In this document: in pieces, positions 9,001-15,539 of the stretch | Layout: the number at the start of each line of letters is the position of its first letter | How positions within the stretch are numbered: position 1 is the stretch's first letter | Assembly: GCA_037447655.1 (NCBI GenBank) | Contig: JBBHKE010000441.1 | Span: 151,530 to 167,068 of the forward strand | Origin: Zygnema cylindricum | Lineage: Eukaryota > Streptophyta > Zygnematophyceae > Zygnematales > Zygnemataceae | Direction of reading: 5' to 3' | Length of the DNA: 15,539 bases | Translations under genes and position numbers: made by a program | The notes under the pieces: generated by a model | The model's database searches: none | What the model was told of the DNA's origin: nothing | The model's input: the letters and a program-made list of their open reading frames with translations, nothing else

Positions 9001-9299
9001 TTCTTTGTATTAACCTTGGTATCCTTTTGACATTTAACCATTAACCATTTTGCTATTTTTTTTCTGGGTACTATTTTGTACTTTTTGTTACTTAATGTAC
9101 TTTTTCGATTTGGAGGAATTTCCAGGCAATGACTGTTCGACGGTACGATGGCAACGCCGAAAAACATAAAATATTTTTTTTGCATCCGTTGGAGTTTAAA
9201 TGGGTAGATTGGTACGCTTTTATTGCCTTACTGATTCTTATAATAGCTATGAACTTTAAGCTCAGTGATTTAATAAACTTTACTCGAGTATTTAAATAG
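1993..9299 (+). CDS. ABCI12: Split gene for an ABCI12-like chloroplast ECF/EcfT-type transporter membrane subunit (gene span, introns included)
   Basis: Five exons in order match the plant ABCI12 / bacterial EcfT family. In that family the protein is the membrane subunit that couples ATP-binding subunits (ABCI10 and ABCI11 in plants) to substrate uptake; in plants it sits in the chloroplast envelope and has been linked to chloroplast metal homeostasis. Seen here: [10 protein letters not shown], then [11 protein letters not shown] and [10 protein letters not shown], then [12 protein letters not shown], then [16 protein letters not shown], then AMTVRRYDG and a final hydrophobic helix. All detected exon borders are AG/GT, and their phases agree (0, 0, 1, 0). 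Recognised exons give about 355 codons; roughly 94 residues in two segments are not located, so the model is incomplete. It may be intact with unrecognised exons, or damaged. The gene is spread over 7.3 kb, with introns full of tandem repeats. No neighbouring gene was recognised. Confidence 0.8.
2545..2745. repeat. Degenerate 27-29 bp tandem repeat at the start of intron 1
   Basis: About seven units of the type TGTTTATATGTTTGGTTGTTTT followed by ACAGG or CACAAT. Two neighbouring units end in TTTTACAGGTGTTT, which reads both as a splice acceptor and a splice donor. Confidence 0.7.
2932..3008. repeat. Compound (AT)n-(GT)n microsatellite
   Basis: Alternating AT from 2932 to 2982 with a single C interruption, then GT for 13 repeats to 3008. 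Confidence 0.95.
3899..4080. repeat. 36-bp tandem repeat, five copies
   Basis: Units of the type AAAGTAACAATGATTGTACT plus GAAGAGTCTATGTTTT repeat five times with few differences; the last two are the cleanest (4008-4043 and 4044-4079). Confidence 0.85.
4420..5118. repeat. CCCTCCT heptamer array
   Basis: A pyrimidine-only strand of nearly 700 bases built on a 7-bp unit, close to perfect between about 4520 and 4840 (roughly 45 copies), with added CTCCCTCCCT and CTCTCTTCCC variants at the edges. The complementary GGGAGGA strand has regularly spaced GGG runs. It lies inside an intron of the ABCI12-like gene. Every frame stays open because the unit has no stop codon; the Leu/Pro/Ser-rich and Arg/Glu/Gly-rich translations are not proteins. 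Confidence 0.95.
5200..5515. repeat. Three copies of a 116-124 bp GA-rich repeat with internal hairpins
   Basis: Copies start at TTTGCC 5200, 5324 and 5440. Each has GGTTTGGTGGCTGTG or a close variant, a GTGAC/GTCAC inverted repeat (reduced in copy 3), TGCCACGTGGCA or a one-base variant, GTGGCAGGTGGGCAT, then a purine tail of GGGAGAGG. Confidence 0.85.
5557..5631. repeat. 25-bp tandem repeat, three copies
   Basis: GTGGGATTGAAAAGGGAGAG plus GGAGA repeats at 5557, 5582 and 5607 without mismatches except at the end of the last copy. It sits in the GA-rich stretch 5275-5760. Confidence 0.9.
5868..6215. repeat. A-rich minisatellite with GTACGAATAGT motifs
   Basis: Irregular units of about 20-35 bases: ATAGTACGAATAGT followed by runs of 6-12 A. 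It ends about 30 bases before the acceptor of the exon at 6248. Confidence 0.7.
6248..6484 (+). CDS. ABCI12: ABCI12-like exon with the central loop and GGYSY block
   Basis: 79 codons, phase 0 at both ends. The acceptor is TTAATTCGCAG|GAC; the donor is ACG|GTCAGG, weaker than the usual plant consensus. The product starts [10 protein letters not shown], has a hydrophobic segment at exon residues 6-18, then [11 protein letters not shown] (21-31), a Pro-rich loop with LPSLPPPP (40-47), [10 protein letters not shown] (48-57), QLTRRGL (61-67) and a second hydrophobic stretch ending CLSFT. These blocks follow the order seen in plant ABCI12. Reading past 6484 gives only (CT)n-encoded Leu/Ser up to a stop at 6521, which supports the donor choice. 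Pro replaces Ser-rich residues in the loop compared with plants as I remember them. Confidence 0.85.
6485..7707 (+). other. Intron region between the GGYSY exon and the VRN exon; about 55 residues not located
   Basis: This begins GTCAGG followed by a (CT)n/(CCCTCT) tract and ends TTTTTACAG. In the family about 55 residues lie between CLSFT and VRN, including a membrane helix with an E-[IV]-V-L-T-L type motif. No clear exon was found. One open frame near 6990-7062 contains EVVLTL and is discussed as a finding. The rest is AT-rich, with a small GC-rich patch of repeated GGCACC near 6534-6570 and about seven copies of an 83-bp repeat at 7071-7680. Confidence 0.5.
7071..7680. repeat. 83-bp tandem repeat, about seven copies
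   Basis: Units begin AGATTCTTC near 7219, 7301, 7384, 7467, 7549 and 7633, with two poorer ones before; each carries TATGTATATAACTGATTC and ATGTAACCAAAGAGTATG. The array ends about 28 bases before the exon acceptor at 7707. Confidence 0.85.
7708..7783 (+). CDS. ABCI12: ABCI12-like exon with the first cytoplasmic arginine motif
   Basis: 25 codons plus one base. The acceptor GTTTTTACAG|GTT is strong, and the donor G|GTAAAT follows at 7784. The product reads [12 protein letters not shown] then [13 protein letters not shown]. It aligns without gaps to the plant segment VRN-ALG-VSR, and the Ser-Arg-Gly corresponds to the first arginine motif, which in EcfT proteins lies on a cytoplasmic coupling helix contacting the ATPase subunits. 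The final G is the first base of a codon completed by TT at the start of the next exon, giving Val; this phase match is independent support for both exons. Confidence 0.85.
7784..8285 (+). other. Intron (502 bp) carrying a MITE-like inverted repeat
   Basis: The intron runs from GTAAAT to TTCTCTTCAG, phase 1. It contains an inverted-repeat element at about 7795-7975 related to two elements upstream of the gene, and a purine-rich tract of GGGAAAAA-type units at 8093-8160. Confidence 0.75.
7795..7975. mobile_element. MITE-like inverted repeat inside an intron (copy 3)
   Basis: TAATCGCTATTAGCGTTAA at 7807-7825 faces TTAACACTTGTAGCGATTTA at 7947-7966 with a few mismatches, followed by CCGTG as in the other copies. 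Borders are uncertain. The family link rests on the shared CGCTATTAG-GTTAA core. Confidence 0.45.
8286..8350 (+). CDS. ABCI12: ABCI12-like exon with the [15 protein letters not shown] helix
   Basis: 65 bases: two bases complete the split Val codon, then 21 codons follow. The acceptor is TTCTCTTCAG|TTT and the donor CCAG|GTACTT, phase 0. The product [13 protein letters not shown] then SHASKIAQ aligns with the plant segment around RRIFKNIFRHAEQISQ. In EcfT this is the cytoplasmic region leading to the second arginine motif. It is the shortest recognised exon, and without its neighbours it would be missed by length-based gene finding. Confidence 0.85.
8351..9125 (+). other. Last intron (775 bp), largely a T-rich minisatellite
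   Basis: The intron runs from GTACTT to GGAATTTCCAG, phase 0. A direct repeat of ACAAAAATCTGTTT lies at about 8393-8406 and 8451-8464. From about 8596 to 9050 the intron is a degenerate array of units near 28-30 bp. Confidence 0.75.
8596..9050. repeat. T-rich minisatellite of about 28-30 bp units
   Basis: Around fifteen degenerate units of the type TTTTTTGATATTAACCTTGG followed by TAC. Much of the last intron is made of it; the array ends about 75 bases before the terminal exon. Confidence 0.8.
9126..9299 (+). CDS. ABCI12: ABCI12-like terminal exon: second arginine motif and C-terminal membrane helix
   Basis: 57 codons plus TAG at 9297-9299, entered in phase 0 from AATTTCCAG. The product begins [18 protein letters not shown], matching the plant stretch AM-VRG-RG--N-HKI-FF, and ends with a hydrophobic segment at exon residues 31-42 ([11 protein letters not shown]) followed by a short basic tail. 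The second arginine motif reads V-R-R rather than the usual V-R-G: the arginine is kept and the glycine lost. The length after the motif (about 50 residues) matches the plant protein end. Confidence 0.85.
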   Translation, partial: AMTVRRYDGNAEKHKIFFLHPLEFKWVDWYAFIALLILIIAMNFKLSDLINFTRVFK

Positions 9300-9802
9300 C
9301 TTCCCTTCACGTTTTTTAGAATACATTTTGTCGAGATTGACCAAAAAACAAAGGTCAAACGGGTTTTATAGATCTTTTTGTGTACCGAAACCTGTTAAGC
9401 TTTTCCATCTTTGGTTTGTTTTGATAAAATCTTCGGTAGTATCTAATTGACATAGCATGTTCCTGCGACAAACACACTATTCGTCTTTTTGGTGACTTTC
9501 TTGTGTTGTATATTTAACGGAATAAATAATCATTCATGATTATTTATGATAATTATTATGTACTTTTTTGAAGAGTTGTAGTAATCGATGTATCGAGCTG
9601 TTACTTAATATTGTCGACTATCGAGGTTATCGACATTCACATTACATTCACATTCATCAGTATTTTATACATTCATTCATCATCATTTCTGTACTATACA
9701 CACATAGAATTTTCTAAACTGTTCAGACTGAAAAAATCCTATTGAATTGATGTACAAAAAAAAATTGCTTGTGAAAAATGTTCGACTTTGTAACTTTATG
9801 GC
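9300..9802. other. 3' flank of the gene, no further gene seen
   Basis: AT-rich DNA with several ATTCATT/ACATTCAC repeats near 9636-9680 and the AATAAA at 9521. Confidence 0.5.
9521..9526 (+). terminator. Possible polyadenylation signal AATAAA
   Basis: An exact AATAAA lies 222 bases after the ABCI12-like stop codon, in AT-rich flank. The position is plausible for a plant-type 3' UTR, but the hexamer is common by chance in such DNA. Confidence 0.3.
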
Positions 9803-11628
9803 ATCAAAGGCAAACGGAGGCGAACAGATGTAAACAAAGGCAAATGGGGACAAATACAGGCAAACGGAGGAAAATAGGGGAAAACGAAGGCAAATGGAGG
9901 CAAACAGAGGTAAATAGAGGCCTATGGAGGCAATTGATGAGAAGCAACCGGAGGGAGAGGGAGGCAAATGGAGGCAAACGAGGACAAATGGGAGGCAAAT
10001 GGAGACAACCAGAGGTAAACGGAAGCAAAAGCAGATAAATGGAGGCAAACAGAGGCAAAGGAAGGTAAACAAAGACAAACGAAGGAAAATGGGAGGCAAA
10101 TGGGGGCAAACGGAGGCAAACAGAGGCAAAAGGAGGTAGTCGGAGGCAAACAAAGGCAAACGGAGGAAAATTAGAGGCAAACAGAGGCAATAGGAGGCAA
10201 ACAGAGGTAAACAGAGGCAAACGAATGCAAACAACGACAAACAGAGGGAAATGGGGACAAACGAAATCAACCCGTGGCAAGCGAAGGTAGACAAAGGCAG
10301 GAGGAGGCAAACGTAGGAAAATGGGAGGCAAATGGGGGCCACGAAGGCAAACATAAGCAAATGGAGGTAAATAGATTCAAACGAAGGCAAACGACGACAA
10401 ACAAATGGGGATAAATGAAATCAACCCGTGGCGGACGAATGCAACAAGGGGGCAAACGTAGGGAAACATAAGCAAATGGAGGTAAATAAAGGCATACGGA
10501 GGCAAAAAAAGGCAAATGAGAGTCAACCGGAGCCCAAAAGAGACAAACGGGGGCAAAAAGAAGAAGACGGAGGTAAATGGAGCTAAATTGTAGGCAAATA
10601 GAGGCAACAGGAGGCAAGTAGAGGCAAACGAAAGGAAAGGCATGCAAACGAAGGCAAACGACAGCAAAACGGAGGCAAATGGGGACAAACAAAAGCAACA
10701 CGAGGTAAACAAAGGCAACCGAGAGGTAAAGAGGGGGGCGAACGGAAGCATCCAGAGGCAAATGGAGGCAAACGGAGAATAGGCAAATAGAGGCAAACAG
10801 GGGCAAAAGGAGGAAACAGAGGCAAAGGGGAGGCAAAGAAAAGCAAACGAAGGAAAACGGGCGTAACCCGAGGCAAGCGGAGGCAAACGGAGGAAAATAA
10901 AGGCAAACGGAGTCAAACGAGGACAAACGGGGGCAATTTCAGACAAACGGGTGCAAATCGGAAACAAATGGGAGAAAACGGAGGCAAATGAAGACAAACG
11001 AGACCAAATGTAAGCAAACGGAGGCTAGCAGAGGCAAACGGGGGCAAACATAGGTAAACAAGGACTAATAAAGGTAAACGGGGGCAAACAAAGGCAAACA
11101 ATGGCAAATGGAGACAAACGGGGGCAAATGGAGGCAAACAGGGGAAAAGAGAGGCAAATGTGGGACAAAGGGAGGCGAACAGAAGCAAAAAGATGCAAAC
11201 AAAGACGAACCCAAGCAGACGGAGGCAAACGGTGGCAAACGGCGGCAAGAGGGACAAACGTAGGAAAATGAAGGGAAACGCAGGCAAATAAGGAAAAATG
11301 GAGGGCAAACGGGGGCAAAAGGAAGGCGAACAAAGGCAAATGGAATCAACGAGTAGGAAAACAAAGGCAAATGATGGCAAACGGTGGCAAACATGAGCAA
11401 ACGGAGGAAAAGGGAGGTATACAAGGCAAGCGGGAGGCTAACAGAGGCAAACATGAGGCAAACCGAGGCTAATAGAGGCAAACGGAAGAAAATGGAGGCA
11501 GAAGAAGGCAAATATGGGGCATAGGGTGGCGAACGAAGGCGAACAGAAGTAAACACAGGCAAACGCAGGTAAACGGAGGAGGACAAAGGCAAACGGACGT
11601 AAATGGGAGGCAAACTGAGGCAGAGGAT
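9803..11628. repeat. 10-bp-period array, about 180 units
   Basis: The unit is GGAGGCAAAC with frequent changes in the last bases (CAAATGG, CAAACAG, CGAAGG); the period is close to 10 throughout, with occasional one-base slips. Longer-range copies exist: GAAATCAACCCGTGGC occurs at 10263 and again at 10417. The minus strand is open in all three frames over long stretches because the complement lacks stop codons; the Leu/Pro/Phe/Cys-rich translations are repeat shadows. Confidence 0.95.
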
Positions 11629-12094
11629 GACTATGCACCCTATGAGCATGAGTATGCACACTATGAGCATGAATATGCACAATATAACCATGAGTATGAC
11701 CGATAAGAGCATGAGTATGCACACTATGAGCATGAGTATGCACACTATGAGCATGAGTATGCACATTGTGAGCATGAATATGCACAATATCAACATGAGT
11801 ATGCACACCTATAAGCATGAGTATGCACACTATGAGCATGAGTATGCACACTATGAGTATGAATATGCACAATATCAACATGAGTATGCACGATAAGAGC
11901 ATGAGTATGCACACCTATAAGCATGAGTATGCACACTATGAGCATGAATATGCACAATATCAACATGAGTATGCACGATAAGAGCATGTGTATGCACGAT
12001 AAGAGCATGAGAATGCACACTTTGAGCATGAATATGCACAATATCAACATGAGTATGCACGATAAGAGCATGAGTATGCACACTATGAGCATGC
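11629..12094. repeat. 21-bp-period array A, first block
   Basis: About 22 units of ACTATGAGCATGAGTATGCAC with variant types (AATATCAACATG, GATAAGAGCATG, ACCTATAAGCATG) that recur in order. It directly abuts the 10-bp array. Confidence 0.95.
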
Positions 12095-12262
12095 CGTGCC
12101 TAGAACTCGAGGAGTAGAGTGGGAGCACATTTTAAGCAGTTGTAAACTCTCAGAGAGATAGAGAGAAGGCTATGGCTGGCCGTCAGAGAGTCTCAAACAC
12201 TCAAAAAATATGACTCTGACAAAAAGATGGAATTGGCCAGGAATTGATCCTGGCCCTACAAG
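12095..12262. repeat. 168-bp module, copy 1
   Basis: Runs from CGTGCCTAGAACTCGAGG to GGCCCTACAAG and is repeated at 12448-12615. Near its end GGCCAGG-AATTGAT-CCTGGCC forms a 7-bp stem; on the minus strand GGATCAATTCC in it fits a polymerase III B-box, suggesting a tRNA-derived (SINE-like) piece, but no A-box is visible. Confidence 0.85.
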
Positions 12263-12447
12263 GCCACTATGAGCATGAGTATGCACATTGTGAGCATGAA
12301 TATGCACAATATCAACATGAGTCTGCACGATAAGAGCATGAGTATGCACACTATGAGCATGAATATGCACAATATCAACATGAGTATGCACGATAAGAGC
12401 ATGAGTATGCACACCTATGAGCATGAGTATGCACACTATGAGCATGT
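12263..12447. repeat. 21-bp-period array A, second block
   Basis: About nine units of the same 21-bp family resume straight after the first module and end at the second. Confidence 0.95.
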
Positions 12448-12615
12448 CGTGCCTAGAACTCGAGGAGTAGAGTGGGAGCACATTTTAAGCAGTCGTAAAC
12501 TCTGAGAGAGATAGAGAGAAGGCTATGGCTGGCCGTCAGAGAGTCTCAGACACTCAGAAAATATGACTCTGACAAAAAGATGGAATTGGCCAGGAATTGA
12601 TCCTGGCCCTACAAG
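12448..12615. repeat. 168-bp module, copy 2
   Basis: Same length as copy 1, no indels, about four substitutions by eye. The offset is exactly 353 bases at both ends, so array plus module were duplicated together. Confidence 0.9.
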
Positions 12616-14121
12616 TTGCAGAAATATCAAGTATAACCTGTCTGACAGTTGTTTGCAACCAGGTGATGTAGAATAGCCAATACACACATGGAGTGCGGTA
12701 GCTATTTAGTTGCTACCAATTTGTGTGCGCTCATTTAACGGAAAATGTACAAACTGCGGCACATGAGATTCAAATTTTGAAACATGTACGGAATAGTACG
12801 GATACAAAATTGGGTACGGATTTTAACAAATTTTTCAAATCGTTTAATGGGAAACGCAAGTATTATTCGCGCGTTCGTTTCGTGCATACTTTCGGATTTG
12901 AACAACTATGGTCATAGTGGTGTCGATAAAAGTCAAGGGCGGTTTATGCTGTTGAAATTTATGTATTTTCTAGGTCTGTGTTGGAAAAATAAATAGAGTG
13001 TTGAAAAGAGGTGACTAATAGTTCACTTCTATATTTTAGTTAGAATGTGAAGAGAGAGTAAGAGAGGACCAAAGGGCCATGGTTGCCGCATCATCTAGAA
13101 GGAGGAAGAATGAATTAGAAAGTATTTTACTAGTTTTAGCAGAATACTGCCGCCAGCCGGATTTGAACCGGAGTTTATAGACTACTAAATAGACCAACGC
13201 CTTATCCATTAAGTTACTTACGAAAAGATACACATAATGGGTTTCATAAATATATAAATACTAACGAAACAGCTAATTAACAGCAGACTAACCAAAAGGA
13301 GCAATTTCTGCATGTACGCGAATCTGAACCGTGTAAAATATGTTTTGATCGGACGGCCGGCATTATAGCCGCCACGCGAAGTGAGCTTTTTGGCGGCATA
13401 CGGATATAGCGTCACGCGGTGCCACGTGGCGCCACATTATTTGATACCGGAGAAGATGGGAGGAGGAACCATGGCTTCCGATTTGACAGGTGTCACCTTG
13501 TAGACCTTGTCGTACAATGGTCGTACAATAAGTAAATCGCCCATTGTACCTTCTTGTACTGTATAGTGTTCCTATTGGACTAAGGTTTAGTAGTAGGTAG
13601 TCGTGAGTAGGCAGACCGAGACTTAGTAATATTTAGGTACCTCTCTCTCTAAGAGAGCTTCTAACTATAAAGGTGATCTTTGACCAGCCATAACTTAATG
13701 CTCGGGTGAGCAAATTCAGTGATTCTTTTTGCTGCGGACTCAGGGGAGTCTAGGCTACACAAAGGTGTAGTCGGTCAGAGGTTTTTGCGTGTCAGGGTGG
13801 CACTTATTCAGTGGGAAAGTCAAAGTGGGGAATACTGTCCAAAACACATATTCAAGCTTTGCATTCTGTGGTGGAACTGAGCACACACAAGGTCTTATCT
13901 TCACAGGGGTGAAGTTGTATTGGGGTTTTGATTATCAAGGGATCATTCATTTGGGTTTATATCAACTTGGAGTCGGCACTATCTAGATTAGCTTCTATTG
14001 GATCTGCGAATTCTGTGGCAATGGAGCCCATAGAATTTCATATGCGCGCCCGATCTTGTACATCGGGCGGTTGATGTATAATTTATGTACAGGGCCATTC
14101 CGGTTCATGGGTGGTGTATAT
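12616..14121. other. Unassigned AT-rich region
   Basis: Open frames of 60-70 codons (for example 12723-12917 and 13789-13986) match nothing I recognise and lack clear splice partners. Visible elements are a tRNA-like stretch (minus strand, 13151-13222), a perfect palindrome GCCACGTGGC at 13421-13430 (G-box core) and a GTACAATGG/CCATTGTAC inverted repeat near 13514-13550. Confidence 0.4.
13151..13222 (-). ncRNA. tRNA-like sequence or tRNA-derived SINE head, degenerate
   Basis: On the minus strand GGTTCAAATCC (13159-13169) fits the B-box/T-loop consensus, and TAACTTAATGG (13206-13216) resembles an A-box/D-arm, followed by ATAAGGCGTTGGTCT as in tRNA-Arg-type genes. Spacing is tRNA-like. The acceptor stem does not pair and I could not fold an anticodon arm, so a working tRNA is unlikely. 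Confidence 0.35.
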
Positions 14122-14901
14122 CTGTTAGTGTTGGGTATCGGGTAAATTCATATCGCGATAATTTCGATATTCAATATATATAATATCAATCGAGCAGAAT
14201 CCTCGATATATCGTACCAAGACCAACATAAATCATCGCGATATATATCGCGATGTATATTATTTTTTAAATTTAATATTTTGTATTTTTATATAATATGT
14301 TATTTTAGCGAAAAAGACATATTGTCTGATACGCCACGTACGACGTGATTTTCGTTCCGTGACTTAAAGGTAGACGCCGCAAAATGTAACCGACAAAAAA
14401 GTACCAATTCTGTAATAGTACGGACAACAAAATTTATGTATTACAGAGGCCTCGGTTACATCGCGTAACGTCTGTAAACAAGTTTTTACATACGTGTTTT
14501 GATTTGAGTGGTTCCTTGTAAGTTGACGATCAAATCTCTAAAATCGTCAAAAAATTGAAAACCGACCATTTTCGTATGGAAATCCCTACTTGCGTATTAT
14601 GTACGTGTACTTCGCAAGTCTACAGCGTCAATGTACCTCAAAGATCTCCTTCACTCTACTGACTTTCAGGGAAAAACCATATTTTTTTTCGGCAAAGATT
14701 TTACGGTCACCTTGTCCGAAGGCATGTGACTTTGGTGACCTGTGATTTTTTTATCTTTTTTTAATGCTTCGATATATTGGCGATATATCACGATATTTTC
14801 ATTTTTTTATATACCGAAGCGATATATCGATAATAAGGTACCTGAAATTTGATATATATATCGAATATCGGCAAATGGTCCTCGATACCCAACACTAACA
14901 G
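14122..14901. mobile_element. Non-autonomous DNA element with perfect 19-bp terminal inverted repeats
   Basis: CTGTTAGTGTTGGGTATCG at 14122-14140 is the exact reverse complement of 14883-14901. The inner flanks are rich in CGATATATCG-type palindromes on both sides (14150-14250 and 14770-14870), so folding extends beyond the TIR. TAGTGTTGGG-like ends are reminiscent of hAT elements, but I found no 8-bp target duplication, so the superfamily is open. There is no transposase frame in 780 bp. Confidence 0.65.
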
Positions 14902-14931
14902 CAACGCTTTAAGAAAATAATGATATACATT

Positions 14932-15290
14932 ATAAGCATGACTATACACACTATGAGCATGACTATACAGACTATGAGCATGACTATACAGACTATGAGC
15001 GAGACAATGGACACGATGAGCATGACTATGCACACTATGCGCGTGGATATGCACACTATGGGACTGGGTATCCACACTATGAGCGTGCGTATGCACACCA
15101 TGAGCGTGGGTATGCACGCTCTGAGCACGACTATGCACACCATGTTCACGATTATACACACTTTGAGCACGGCTATGCATACTATGAGCACGAGTATGCA
15201 CAATATTAGTACGACTAAGCACACTATGAGTACGCACACTACGAGCACGAGTATGCACATTATATGAGCATGACTATGCACACTATGCAC
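14932..15290. repeat. 21-bp-period array B, diverged
   Basis: About 17 units of the same family as array A (ACTATGAGCATGACTATGCAC), with more substitutions (GCGTGG, GCACGA variants) and a shortened unit near 15230. It starts about 30 bases after the 14122-14901 element. Confidence 0.9.
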
Positions 15291-15539
15291 ACAATTCTAT
15301 GGGTGACTTTATTATGACGACTGTGAAGACGTCTATGTTTTGTAGTTGGTTTGGATTATGACTTCGTACTTGTGGTCGTTGTTATTGCAAGAGAAAACAT
15401 AGGAAGCCCTCTCTCTTTTATCCTTTTTCTCTTTAACGTCAATGTTTGTTTGTGGCTTTACAATTAGCGCAAGCTTTTGTCGTCCTTTGATAGTCTATTA
15501 CTCTTTATGGATAGTAGTCGTGTTTCACAGCTCCCCCAG
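15291..15539. other. Window end, nothing recognised
   Basis: AT-rich sequence with a short CT-rich stretch (15410-15432) and no coding frame I can support. Confidence 0.4.

Noticed and set aside
9683-11914. Overlapping minus-strand open frames up to 247 codons rich in Leu, Pro, Phe and Cys
   Set aside because: They follow the 10-bp and 21-bp arrays exactly and are open in several frames at once.
11629-12094. CRISPR array
   Set aside because: Units of 21 bp are joined head to tail without spacers, and the window is eukaryotic.
11603-12505. Met/Ser/His-rich open frames on the + strand and His/Ala/Val-rich ones on the - strand
   Set aside because: The 21-bp unit equals seven codons, so repeats translate to seven-residue repeats in several frames; no sign of selection on codons.
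13789-13986. 65-codon open frame
   Set aside because: No recognised motif, no splice partners, and its length is within chance for this composition.
14788-15290. Open frames of 115-156 codons over array B
   Set aside because: Same repeat-shadow explanation; opposite strands are open together.

Overview
This is nuclear DNA from a photosynthetic eukaryote. It is AT-rich, the one recognisable gene is broken up by long introns with GT/AG borders, and most of the rest is tandem repeats and small inverted-repeat elements. No bacterial-style operon is present. The gene resembles the plant chloroplast protein ABCI12, the membrane (EcfT-like) subunit of an energy-coupling-factor-type ABC transporter. 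A plant or streptophyte-alga origin is therefore the best guess, but the species cannot be named from this window.

The gene runs on the + strand from about 1993 to 9299. Five coding exons are supported by similarity to ABCI12 recalled from memory and by splice phases that fit: 1993-2508, 6248-6484, 7708-7783, 8286-8350 and 9126-9299. Together they give the N-terminal leader, the conserved entry segment, the central GVPPLVQPR / GGYSY block, both cytoplasmic arginine motifs and the C-terminal membrane helix. Two internal segments are not located with confidence: about 39 residues between the first two exons and about 55 between the next two. Both should encode membrane helices. Weak candidates are listed as findings.

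Layout: 1-1992 is upstream DNA with an 11-bp minisatellite, inverted-repeat (MITE-like) elements and a (CT)n tract just before the start codon. 1993-9299 is the gene; its introns hold several different minisatellites, including a CCCTCCT heptamer array of about 700 bp followed by GA-rich DNA of opposite strand polarity. 9300-9800 is 3' flank with one AATAAA. 9803-11628 is a 10-bp-period array (GGAGGCAAAC type). 11629-12447 is a 21-bp-period array interrupted by a duplicated 168-bp module. 12616-14121 is mostly unassigned DNA with one tRNA-like stretch. 14122-14901 is an element with perfect 19-bp terminal inverted repeats. 14932-15290 is a second, more diverged 21-bp array. The end of the window is unassigned.

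Apart from the transporter subunit I see no protein gene I can defend. Most long open frames here come from repeats whose units lack stop codons. Homology statements rest on memory of the family, not on a search.
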